Positions 10,128-21,262 of a DNA stretch of 50,033 nt are shown one piece after another; the first letter of the stretch is position 1, and each line of letters starts with the position of its first letter. This DNA comes from Halocafeteria seosinensis. Lineage: Eukaryota > Sar > Bigyra > Bicosoecida. The notes below the pieces were generated by a model. The model did not search any database, was not told the origin of the DNA, and saw only the letters and a list, made by a program, of their open reading frames with translations. Where the stretch lies: the NCBI GenBank assembly GCA_001687465.1, contig LVLI01000272.1, positions 1 to 50,033 on the forward strand. The letters are read 5' to 3'. Position numbers and translations under genes: made by a program.

Positions 10128-12285
10128 ATGAACACTACCAACGAAGTCATAGACCTGACCACTGACTCGGATGATGATGTATGTACCCTCCCCCACCATT
10201 TGTTCCCTGAGAATCTATGCTAATCGCTGTTGTTAGTAGGTGCAGGGGGTCGAGAGCAGGAGTGCAATCCAGAGGGAGGTTGCTCCCCCAGCGACACGGT
10301 GTCTTGATGAAGAGGCCCACAACGATCTGATAAGGCAGATACAAAGAGGTGAAGCAGTGAATGCCGATCGATTGGTGCAATTGAGTCGTCATGAGAGGCA
10401 GAATGTGTACATGTCGGCAGTGGAGAACTTTCATCACATGCCGGAACAAACGTTCCGGTTGTTGATAGACAACTGCGGTGATTGGAACCTATCAGCTAAA
10501 GGTCCGGGCGGGTTAAATCTCCCCATGTATGTGGTTAGTTATTGGAAACAGAACCAAACAAGCACCATGAATCTCAGTCGATTGCGGGAAATCTGGTACA
10601 ACATCCTTCCTCATGCGAGGAAGGACCCCACGCTTCTACGACAAAGAGACAATCGAGGAAGAAATATCTTTCACTGGATCTGTAGGTCTATTTCTCTGTT
10701 GACAAACCATGCCGACTTGCAACAACTAATATTTCAGTGTTTGAATATCGAACCTGGACTGGCGACGGAGGCCGATGATAATGGGGCCATTCCGCTGATG
10801 GCACTGTTTGAAGACGAACAGCTCATCCACACCACATGGCATACAAATTCTTCAGGGAGAACGTCCAAGAGGACTCTCCCTTGCCTTCCCGAGCTTAAAC
10901 AGGTTCTAAGCTGCGCAGCTTCCTTTCAGCAGGGTAAAGATGTTTCTGCGAGCTTCTATTGTGGTAGCAGTGGAAGCACTGTCTTTCAAAAATTCATGCA
11001 AACCGTTGTCAAGTGCGCCCAAGAAGACCATCAGGCTCGCAACCCTCATGCAAAAGCAATACCATCAGAAACTTTCTGGAGCGAGAAGTATTCCTTCAGA
11101 GACAGGAACTTACCCAGTATTTATCACTGTTTGCTACGTCCGGATAGGGATTTTGGCGCTTTTCGGGACATCGTATTGTGCTTAACCGATGAGCAACTCT
11201 TCGGAGATGGCGTCTTAAAACATCGGAATTGCAACGAAAGACTTGCTTTACTCGACATTGCATTGTCGTGTGGAAGGGATCCCTGGCTGCTGAAGTCGAC
11301 ATTGGAACCATTAGCAAAATCTCGTCCAGAACAGATGGCAGTGGCTTTGGATACAGTTGGGGCGACTCACACGGTAGCAGGGCAACAGCGTTGGATGACG
11401 CCTTGGTTTGCTCTTTGTACGCTCTTTCGAGAAGTCGTCACGAATCCCCGCGAATTGGCCGAAACACTAGAACACATATTATCCCGAATTCCAGGTAGCT
11501 ACTGGGATCTATCCTTCAACACATTGAAACGTACACCCACCATGGAATTGGTTCGAACCTTATGCAGCGACACCCGACATCAAGAATATCTCGCAAAGCT
11601 AGCAAGCGTAGGCGTTTTAAACTCTGAAAAGAGGGAAAACCGGTTAGTTGATAGGCGGTATTGGGTGATGCATTTTGTACGCACAGTGCTGAAAAAAGGT
11701 ATTCACTTCTACGTCAACGTTAACACACCCTGCATCAGAGGCAAGAGTGTCGCTCAAACGTTGATTGACTCATATCATATTGAGACGGATCCAGGTGTTA
11801 TTAACGCATATAAAGCGACTCTTAAGGGCTCATTCTTGCGTGGAGCTGAGTGGGGGCTCTTCCAGAACGACAAAGATCTGCTCCAAAGCGGAGTACCCGA
11901 ATCAACGTCACCCAAAGACTGGTATCAGCATGATCAATGCGTAGTCTGTTATGATAACGAAGCAACGGTTGGAGTGTTTCCCAGTAAGCAGATCCAGTAC
12001 TGCCGGGCGTGCGCTCATACGCTTTTTGGGAAACTTGGAACCGCTCAGACCGCGCAACACCCATCGTTAAGGTGTTCGTACACTCAGACCCGCGTCGATT
12101 GCTATGTGGAATTGAGAGGGTCGATCCACACTCCGTATGTCGCCCCATTCCGATTCATCCCTCCCTACCTCAAGGGTTGGTACTTCCAGGACGATCAAAG
12201 TTCCACTTTACCACGTAGCACCTCTGCCAGTGTTGGTGCGGGCAACAACCGAAAACGCCCAAGAGACGAAGGCGAGGGCAATTGA
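10128..12285 (+). CDS. Protein with N-terminal SUMO-interaction motif and C-terminal RING-like Cys cluster (698 aa)
   Basis: Exons 10128-10178 and 10240-12285 join in phase 0 across a 61-nt intron. The N-terminus MNTTNEVIDLTTDSDDD contains a textbook SUMO-interaction motif (VIDLT followed by acidic residues). Residues about 40-300 are helical and look faintly ankyrin-like (for example NIFHWICRSISLL, GAIPLMALFED). Residues about 307-558 are shared with the minus-strand gene at 21263-22102. A Cys cluster follows: C584-V-V-C587, C605-R-A-C608, then C629 and C638, like a degenerate RING. A basic RKRPRDE near the end could be a nuclear localisation signal. No named family is recognised. SIM plus RING-like ends suggest a SUMO-linked ubiquitin ligase or adaptor, but this is inference; the second metal site is incomplete. 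Confidence 0.75.
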
Positions 12286-12717
12286 GCCGCCCATTTCTGC
12301 ATTTGTACCTGCTTGCTCCTAGGCTAGCCACGCTTCTCTGAGAGTGCTGTCGTTGTACTCGCTCGGTACACTTCTTCACGAAAATACCTCACACTTGATT
12401 GTTCACCTGCATCAAGTCAATGAGACAATGACGGCGCCATACGTTGATTGTACAGTAGTGGTAGAACCTACAGCTACGCCCCATTCCCTTGTCTGAAGCT
12501 GCCAATACAGTACAGGCAGGATGAATGGCACCTTTTTTTCATACCATAAGATACTGGCAATGCAATGCAAGGAAAGATTGCATGCTCGGATAGAGATCGA
12601 TCATCCATCATGATGGACTATGGTATACCACCACTACTGAATTATACTATTATGGGTCGAATACATATATGAGGTAGATATATAGTGAGCTAGTGTACAG
12701 GTTGGTCCCAGGTCAAA
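12286..12717. other. Intergenic region upstream of C2CD5-like gene
   Basis: No gene recognised. A TATATAT-type stretch (about 12663-12685) lies 30-55 bp before the next start codon and may act as promoter. Confidence 0.4.
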
Positions 12718-15700
12718 ATGCCTAGCTTTATCAAGCTGCATGTCATCCGTGCGCGCGGTCTTCCGACCATGGACCGTAGCACAGGACTGACAGATGCGTA
12801 TGTGGAAGTCCGATTTGGACAGGAAGAGGTACATAATTGCTCATTTACTTACTCCACTGTTGTTTAGCTTCCATTCTTCCACTGTCCTGCCTCCCTCATA
12901 CAGCGCCGAACTCCGGTTGTGCGTCGAACTCTACAGCCTCATTGGGACTATAAAGCTCGATTTGAGGTGGAAGATGATGATGAATTGATGAATGAACCTC
13001 TCGTATTGCAAGTTATGGATAAGGATGTCATTACAGCCGATGATATCATCGGGTTCGTCATGCTCCCTTTGGAACCCTTACTCGTCCGACGAGAAGGAAA
13101 GGATGGCCAAGAGCTATCTGGCTGGTTTCCTGTAAGTTGTAGGTTTTTGTTTCTCGTTGAGGGGGATCAAATATTATAAAGGCATAAATGCTTGACTGCA
13201 CCAGATATATGACACTATTGAAGGGATACGTGGAGAAATAGAAGTGACGGTACGGCTTCAGTCCTTTGGCGACACATGGCAAGGAGGAACGGAAGCACAC
13301 ACCACCATCAATTTCTTCAATGAGTCTACCTTAGTGCAAACGTAGGTGGTTTGGGACGAGGAAGAGCCGTGTTCATTTGGTAACGTTGTTGTATTGTCTT
13401 CTTGGCTTCACAGGCAATATCCTCAGCAGTGGATTATTGGATTTGTCGCGGAACTGCTGACAGAGGATGACCCCGAGTTTGACTGGAGTGATAGTTTCAG
13501 GAGCTCGCGAAAGTCGAATCAATCCAGACAGCTACTGCTTCATCGAATGGCCCACGCTTTGAGATCTCGAATTGCGAAGAAAGTTACCGATATTGGAGGA
13601 AATGCAGTAGTGGGGTATCGGCAGTGCTTTGATTTTGAAGGAGACTCTGGAATCGTTTCTAGAGCGTATGGGACGGCTGCGTATATCGTACACACAAATG
13701 AAATAGAAAAGCCAGCAGTAGTGAAACAAACCGAAGCCGAAACACAGGATGACGGAGCGGGGGCGCAAACGGAAGAAGAAAGTAAGGTTGATAGGGAAAG
13801 AACTGTTAAGTTTTGTTGGCACCCGTACATAGCAAAGGTTCTACAAGCATACCGTTCTTCGGCAAATGAAGCGAGCGAAACTGACGTATACGGGAGCTCA
13901 TCGAAACGGAGATCGTTTCAACTGGATGCGTCTCCCGGGGGAGAGTTCACCCCTGGAAACTATAACACATCTCCGACTCTCTCTTCGCGGTCCAAGAAAA
14001 TCCAACGGTCCACCAGCGAAGACTACTATTCAACCGTCTCAAGCCTGCCAGCGCGCAAGAAACCTACAGAGCGATATGTAGAGTTTACAAAGCACATATT
14101 CGGAGAGACCGTTGTGCCACTTCATCCAACAGTGAAGCCTCCGCGGCAGCACAAGCCTACTCAATCCAAGCAAGGCTCCTCCGTATCGTCTCCGGTTCCT
14201 GCAAATGACGATCTTCCCAGGGAAAAGTCGGCTGCAGGAGAAGGTTCGGCTACACATTCAACTGATCGCTTCCAAGGGAGTATTCAGATTCCTGATGGGT
14301 CAGTAAAATATAATTTTAGGAAGAAGAGTCCGCGTCCCTTACTGGCTGTAGATCCTCTTGGTGAACTGGAGATGGTCGGCTTAAATAGGAAAGGGTGGGT
14401 AATGGGCATACCGCCTGTAATGATCCATGAAACAGTTGCTGAGCTCGAGCATTTGATGGGCATTCCACAATGCACTGAGTTTAGTGACTTTGCCTTGCCA
14501 TCTTCAGAGAGTCCTCAAGTGTATTTGCTTAGTGACTCCTCCAATAGCATTTCTCAGCAAAAGAGCGTCTTCTTAAAGGATCAGCGGCCACTGGGAAGGT
14601 TTTGGGAGCGAACCGATTTCAGAGAGGATGAATTCCGCGCTGCCACGCGACAACGCCATAATTTTCGTAAAGGAGCACATCGTCGGGATGATGTTCAAAT
14701 ATTCTCTACCAACCGTCTTCCGCTTTATTCCCGTTGTAATGTCGGTGGTTTGATTGCTGCTCGATCAGTTAAGTACTTGGGACGTCTTCATGCGGACGTA
14801 CGTGTGCTACCGCTTAGAATGTGTAAAACATGTTTGAGTTGTGATGCAAATTAGCAATGGCTACGCAGGTTTACGACCGGGATCGCCGAGACCAGTGGTG
14901 GACAGAGTTGCGTGATGAGCTCAAGCAGCACGCTCTTCGGCTGCGTTGCTCACAAATTCTAGGCTACGAAGAATCTGTGATAATATCGGAAGATGTGGCC
15001 ATCTTGAGCATTACAGGAACAGCTGTTCGATTAAGGAACCTCCGGCAGAAAGAATGGGACCTGGTGTGTTCCGAGCGGAGAGACTGCTTGCTGAAACGCT
15101 CACAAAAGTGTGCTGAACTTCTAAACGAGCTGGATGCTAATCACGTTACGAGCCAGTGTTCCAATATCCCCGTTGGCGAGCCCCCACTACCTTTCGGACG
15201 TTATAACTCGAAACATGGGGCTTGCTCCTGTTTACATCTGCCTTTTCACCATCGCCATGCAGTGTTCCACAACGTGCGTGTGGTGCGATGCGGCATGTGC
15301 AATCACGGCTGGGTGCCTGAGACTTTGCTGGCAACAGTGGAACCTCCTTCGTGGTTGCCAATAACAGGAAATCAGCAATGCGTGGAGGCACATGCCGTCC
15401 GGTCCAAAGAAAAGTAAGTTTATATGCTGGGGCATACTGTTCTGTTATAAGAGCTCTATACACAAATACCTTGCCGCAGAAGCGGAGGGGAGCAGGACTG
15501 TGTAGCGGTATCTAAGGAGCTTTTATTTATTGAGTATGAGGCCCATCAACAGTTTGTTATGAAGCTAAAAATCCATGGCTTCAACGCTGCGTTCAATGTT
15601 CAGTCCCATCTGGGATTAAGCAAGAACCACCTAGTATTGACTGTTACAGGAACGGGGGTATTGCTAGATGCATTGCCTGTGCCTCCTGTCATGCGGATCA

Positions 15701-18012
15701 AACGTCCGCATTCCTCTCTGCTAACTGAAAGGGGACTGTGGCATGCGTACTTGTGGGAGTTGGGGCTGAACCAAGGGATAAGAAGTGCCGAAGGTGAGGT
15801 TACGCTTGACAAATGTGTGGAGAATCTTTCCGCGTGGCACAGCGCCTCAATGACCCTTGCATTGCGTAAGAAAGAGCAACTTCTTCAAGAGCTTCTTAGA
15901 CATGATGGTAGTGTGGCCCACCACGTTGCTGAGTTAGTTAAGAGATATCATGAAAAATACGGCCATTTTATGGAGTCCATAAGTCCTTCGAAAAAATCAG
16001 CAAGCAAACAATTCATTGGCAACGTTGACAAGCTATCGCTTGCTTCTTCCACAACGGTCACATCAAACGAGGACTCAACTATTGACGATGGGAGCGATGA
16101 GACCTCTTCCAGCTCGAGTGCAGAGTCGAGCCGCTCATCGGACAGCTCTGAATCGGAAAGCGACGCTCCGGCTAGTGACGGCGATGGCAGCTCAGTAGAG
16201 TCTGTATCAGATGACGATCTTGAAGAACGATACAAGGATAAGAAAAAACAATATATTTTTAATGTCGACGATGAGCATGATGAGAACGTTTTGACGTCTG
16301 TGTTGGACCGACGCCTTCCCGCTGGTGTTACGACTTCGACTCTACATGATTGCGTGCAAATTCGCCCGTTCTTGTTGGGAGGGCTTCAAGTTCCAACCTT
16401 ACATTCGATGAAGAAGATTGCAACGCACAGACTTGGAAGTAGAAGCAGTGATGGGAGTGGCGAATTGTCCTCTAACGGCCAGTTGGCCGAGGAGCAAACG
16501 GCCGAAAGAGTTACATCTGTCACCGGCCCGTTGTATCGTCTGATTCGAAAGCTTTCCCCCCGCCACAGGCTCGTGAGTGTTAGAGCAGCATTGGAAAATG
16601 CCGTCGCCATCGGAAGTGGATGTGAGGAATCTCAGCACGACGATGCTACCCCCGAAGTGTACCAATTGCGAAAGCGTGCTTCAGCTATGAGGAACAATCC
16701 ACGGCTTCTCATTATAATAATGAGATTCAACTGGAGTCAAACAATAATGGAAATCGCTTCGAAGGCATCGTTGCAAACGGGAAAGAGGTACGATGCGGCA
16801 CCGTCCTTTTCTGCACCAAAAGCTACGGAAGAAACTGACGACGACGGTTCAGCTTCAGCTAACGTCTCTACCGGGATGTGGAGTCAGCTGACCTCTCACA
16901 TGAAAAAAGTTCGATTCACAAGGAAGCAGAAGCAACGAAATGATGAGATAGAAGAGACGGTTACTGACACCGATCAGGGTAGCTCGGGAGAGGGTGGCAG
17001 TGCAATCTCAGATGCTTCACGAAGTGAGTTCCAGGTAAACGAAACCGACGCTTTGAACATGATGTACCAGACAGCTTTGTCGAAGCTATGCTATCAAGCG
17101 AAGAACAACATCCCCTGTAGCTTAAGTGGAATTGAATCGTCGGTGGATTTGCCTGACTCACACACGGTGGAAATTAAGATGACAGCGACGCTGGTGCCTT
17201 CTGTCAATCCGTGGATCAACTTTGAGGCAGACGAAGGCAATGCTCTCCCCGTGGAACGCTTATCCACTCAACCTTCGCTGCAGTCGGGTCTCTCTTGGTT
17301 TTTTGTCGGGTACGATGATGTGTGGGGCAAATTGAATAGCACCAGTAACTCGGCGTTAGGAGACACACTCGCGAGAGGTAAGGCGCCCCCCTGCTTACTC
17401 CCTCCCGCATTAGAGCGTCTGTACGGGGATCGAGTCACGCATTCCAACACGTCCATTTACGAAGAAGGTGTTGCTAGCATCGAGGGTGCATTAAGAGAAA
17501 CCAACCTTGGAACGGGCCAACGGAGGCCCGAGTATATGAAAGATTCGTCTATAATGATGGTTTCGGTAGGCTCTCTCCCGGGCATGTATGTGAAGTATCA
17601 TCTCGGAAGGATAAATATGCATTTTGTGAGAGAGTCTATTGATGTCAAACCTAGTGAGGATGGTTTAAGCCGTTTTGACTACTCTCTCGTTCAAGAGGTC
17701 CATGCATACGTGCGAGCATATATAGCAGCGTTAGGTGGTAACGCACTCCTTCATTATAGTTTGACTTGTCAGTCGAATCCAGGGTCCGTTGCAAGAAACA
17801 GTGCGTACCGGGTCGTTAGTGTGTCAGGCGACGTCGCAGAGCTAGTTGCAGAACGCGATTGTGGATACGGATACTATGACGGATCAGCATCTGGGTACCC
17901 TGTTGTCGCCACCGATTTTGAGGCTCAAAATGACAAACAGGGTAAGGGAAAACCTCCTTCCCCAGCATCTCGGTATTCCTCCGAAGATCGAGGAATGTTT
18001 GATTCCCTTTAG
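12718..18012 (+). CDS. C2CD5: C2CD5-like C2-domain protein, six exons (1645 aa)
   Basis: Exons 12718-12828, 12904-13131, 13205-13341, 13414-14797, 14869-15413 and 15480-18012 keep one frame over five introns of 66-75 nt. Residues 1-135 are a C2 domain: KLHVIRARGLPTMDRSTGLT, DAYVEVRFG, QPHWDYKARFEV and LQVMDKDVITADDIIGFV, with Ca2+-ligand Asp positions. Then comes the diagnostic C2CD5 core: WIIGFVAELLTEDDPEFDW, GNAVVGYRQCFDFEGDSGIV and YGTAAYIV. Later come the YbjQ-like segments WWTELRDELKQHAL, GYEESVIISEDVAILSITGT, IHGFNAAFNVQSHLGLS and, near the end, YIAALGGNALLHY. In animals C2CD5 (CDP138) is a Ca2+-dependent membrane-binding protein in vesicle fusion. This copy is much longer than the roughly 1000-aa animal protein because of acidic Ser-rich inserts (for example 16080-16230). 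Confidence 0.92.
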
Positions 18013-18187
18013 GGGATCTTTCCGCGGTGCGAAATATCTTGCCTTTTGGTTGAAGTCTAGACCAGCGAGAGGTGTTGGAGAGAGAGCATCAGATACGGTG
18101 CAGTGTGGGCTTCGTAAAAGACCGTATACGAACTACAGAATGGAAGATTGCCATGGGGCTCAATCGTTCGTATTAATATTCTTGCTA

Positions 18188-18999
18188 TTATTGGCAGATG
18201 CAGCTACTTTTAGGTTCCTGCGCCCCATCGAGTTTTTCCTGGGTGCTTGCTGATCCGATTCCACAATTCTGCGCGGAATCGAAGCCAGATTGATGAACAT
18301 TGATGATTGGTGTCAATCGGTCATCTGATTCGTCCTCTTCGGCTTGCATCGCTTGGGATGTGGCACAGTTAAGTTCTGCCGATCCAACGAGTGCTTCTTT
18401 TTGTGGCTGGCAGTCTTCTTCCGTAGATTCGTCCCCTTCTCCATAGCTGGTGTCCTCGCGAGATGGGTCACGAAGCACTGCGTTCCTCTCCATGATTTGC
18501 TGATTCTCGTTTGCCTCTTGTATTGTGATGGTTTCTCCCCTGTGGACAGATAATCTTGTGAGGTTTCCGGGTGCTTCGACATCCTCGTCCGAGGACTTAA
18601 TATACTGATTCTCGTTTGCCCCTTGTATTGCGATGGTCTCAGTTTTGTGACGAGATAGTTTGGTGGTGGGTTGTTCGTCATAGTAAACCGGGAATTCGAT
18701 ATCCTCCTCCGAGGGCTCAATATACAGGCAACGAACACCTCGTGTTTGGACTCGTGTAGCTCTTGGACTGTATTGCATGGCGATTTGACGGCATAGCGCC
18801 CCCGAAAATTTACACAACATAACATACCATTTCGCCGGTCTTGCTCTGAACGGTTCATTCGTCAATTGGCGGCGCCAATGATCATTTTGTTGGAAGGGCG
18901 TCGCCGCCTGAGCTCCGTGGATGACCTGTGAATCATTGTCCTCCCTTTTTCTCGAAGGCGGGTACTATGCATAATAATCAAACTTACAGGTCGCTTCAT
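18188..18999 (-). CDS. Unidentified acidic protein with internal 35-aa repeat, three exons
   Basis: Proposed exons are 18999-18988 (MKRP), 18925-18828 and 18767-18188, giving 229 aa. The 60-nt second intron (GTATGT to ATACAG) is a multiple of three, so retention would also stay open. Exon 2 reads VIHGAQAATPFQQNDHWRR, a basic, conserved-looking start. Exon 3 is acidic and carries two copies of a unit of about 35 aa (ETIAIQGANENQ and ETITIQEANENQ), visible in DNA at 18500-18532 and 18605-18637. The very short first exon is the weakest part. An upstream frame (18965-19156) could instead be a 5' exon, but its phase does not fit. No family is recognised. It is convergent with the C2CD5-like gene. 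Confidence 0.5.
18500..18637. repeat. Two direct copies of a 33-bp unit, 105 bp apart
   Basis: Units at 18500-18532 and 18605-18637 share CTGATTCTCGTTTGCC followed by a near-identical 17 bp. They sit in the coding sequence of the acidic protein and keep frame (35 codons), so they mark an intragenic duplication. Confidence 0.7.
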
Positions 19000-19405
19000 T
19001 CTTAGGGTGCTGGGGGATTATGTATCTGTCCGCTGTCCGATGATGCTCAGATCTTGGAAGTCGTTGTATAGCGTCGTCGATATCAATGCACGCACGATGT
19101 TGTTGAACAAGCTGAGAACAAAAGAACAAAGAGCCCAAGAAAGAACACTGCAACAAAGATAGTTTGGTAGGTTCAAAGAAAGATTGTCCTTTCAGTGGCT
19201 CTTGGAAGTCTGAACGTCTTGAGACACATACTGCGTCACTCGTAACAAGGCCATTGCCCGGCCCTTGTTGCCCACAACAAGGGATCTTACTTACCAGAGT
19301 GTTAATGAACGGTGTCAGCGGTATGCACCAATAACACCAGTTAAGAAACAGTCAACCCTGAACATAAAATGCTACTTCATTACCCTCTTTGGCCTGCATT
19401 CAGGC
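19000..19405. other. Intergenic region with a perfect hairpin
   Basis: The upstream region of two divergent genes. It holds a perfect 9-bp stem with a 4-nt loop at 19262-19283 (CCCTTGTTG / CAACAAGGG). No gene is seen. The hairpin could be a regulatory or transposon-footprint element; its function is not evident. Confidence 0.4.
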
Positions 19406-20793
19406 ATGGAAGACAAGGAAGAACAACCATTGTCGTAAGTGAATGAAATGTTTGTCGGTTCGTTGGTGAAATGCTGGGAGCAGCTGGGCTGCATGCAGCC
19501 TGGGAGGCCCTGCGGCACCACGGGCACGGCTGCCGGGCTGGCATTGCCTGGCAATCAGGCTGATGCCCTCCGTCAGAGCATCGCTCTGATGGAAGGATGC
19601 TATGTTGGACTCGTGAGGAAGCTCTCTGGGAATGAATGGGATTGCGGGGGTCTTTTTGTATATCAAGGAGACAGATGGCAAGCACCAGCAGAGCCAACGA
19701 AACAACTGCAGCCTCTCCGCAGCAGCAAGCCGAAGAATGGAACCGGAGAGGCCTGGCAGCGAAGGATGCCAAAGAAAAGGTAGAGTGCTACCGGAAAGCA
19801 GCACAGCTGGATCCAAAGAACCCGCACTATCTGAAGAGGAAGGGCGTCTCGTTGGGCTACCTAGGCCGTTATGAGGAAGCCATCACATGTGTTGAACAGG
19901 CAATCGCGGTGGATCCCAACTTTGAGCAGGCTTACAAGGAGAAAGGCGTGGCACTAGGCTACTTAGGTCGCTTCCAGGAAGGAATATTGTGCTTAGATCA
20001 AGCGATTGCATTGGCTGGCAACAACAAGGAGGCTTACAAGGAGAAGGGTGTATTGCTGGCTAACTGGGGTTATAATGAAGAAGCCATCTCGTGTTATGAT
20101 CAAGCACTTGCATTGGATGCCAACTACAAGGAAGCTTATCAACAGAGAGGTGTATCGTTGGCTGAACTAGGTCGGGATGAGGAAGCCATCCCGTGTTTTG
20201 ATCAGGCGATTGCACTGGATGCCAACTACCAGCGGGCTTACTATGAGAAAGGTGCGTCACTGCATGGTCTAGGTCGTTATGAGGAAGCCATCTCGTGCTA
20301 TGATCAAGCGATTGCATTGGATGGTAACGATGTAGAAACTTATCAACAGAAGGGTGTATCTTTGAGTGAACTGGGTCATCACGAGCAAGCCGTCTCGTGT
20401 TATGAGCAAGTGATAGCATTGGATGCTAACGACACTGAAGCTCACGAACAGAAGGGTGTATCCTTGTATTCCCTAGATCGTTACGAGGAGGCCATCTTGT
20501 GTTGTGAACAAGCGATTGCACTGGATCCCAACTGTGACTCAGCTTATAAGACCAAAGGTATATCGTTGTTCCAGTTAGGGCACCATGAAGAGGCCCTCGA
20601 ATACCTAAATATGGCTATCGCGATAAACCCACAGACTAAACGCCACTACCTTTGGAAGGGCAGAATCTTACATACACTGCAAAAGTACAGTGAGGCCATC
20701 CAGTGCTTTCAAAAAGAACTTGAGCTTAATTCTAGCTGTGAAGAAGCAGTTGACGGCAAAACTGAGGCCCAAACTCAGTTAGAGTCACAGTGA
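19406..20793 (+). CDS. TPR-repeat protein with ten tandem tetratricopeptide repeats
   Basis: The main frame from ATG 19675 to 20793 encodes ten consecutive 34-residue TPRs, each close to the pattern AYxxKGVSLxxLGRYEEAI followed by SCYDQAIALDANYxE. A short first exon at 19406-19434 (MEDKEEQPLS, GTAAGT donor) can join in frame to 19668 via a 233-nt intron ending TATATCAAG. If it is not used, translation starts at 19675. The protein has no membrane segment or extra domain, so it is likely a cytosolic scaffold. Class and partner are unknown. The repeats are also alike in DNA (102-bp period), which suggests recent expansion. A similar arrangement occurs in many protist and bacterial TPR proteins. 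Confidence 0.85.
19570..19592. other. Stem-loop (10-bp stem, 3-nt loop) in upstream intron/leader of TPR gene
   Basis: CCGTCAGAGC, ATC, GCTCTGATGG pair over ten positions with one G-T wobble. It lies in the proposed intron or leader of the TPR gene. A regulatory role is possible but not shown. Confidence 0.4.
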
Positions 20794-21262
20794 AACCGAT
20801 GGCTCCCGTGAACGGAATCCGGTGGCAATGTAATGAAGCGGTGTGGGTAACGTTATCGCAAGTGAAAGAGGAAAACGAGTTCCCGCAAAGAAGTTGGAAG
20901 AATTGGCAAGTTGCTTGGTTGACATCCTCGATCCGATCCGCCAGTCTCAAATTGGCGATGCTGCCGCATGATTTACGATGCGCAAACGGTAACTCCTAAA
21001 CTGAAGTTAGAGATTGGTCTTACAGGCAGTCATGGGAGATCTATGCTGGTTACATTTTGATGTGTCTTGTTGATTTACAACACCTGTGTCCTATCGGACT
21101 TGGGTAAAATAGACTACCTCCGAAGTACCTGCGTCAAACCGAAAACCATTTGAACGAAAAGAAACGTACAGATTACAGATATGCTCAATCTTTTCCGACG
21201 AGGTTCCGAAAAAAGTCACAGACGTGCTGCTGTGTCCAAACCCTCTCCTCCTCGAGAGAAGG
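20794..21262. other. Convergent intergenic region
   Basis: This lies between the 3' ends of the TPR gene and the minus-strand paralogue. No gene is recognised. The right part (about 21190-21262) could be an unannotated 3' exon of the minus-strand gene, but its frame has stops. Confidence 0.3.

Noticed and set aside
19439-19783. Plus-strand 114-codon frame overlapping the TPR gene
   Set aside because: Overlaps the TPR gene's coding start in another frame and has no domain; likely a shadow frame in the leader or intron.
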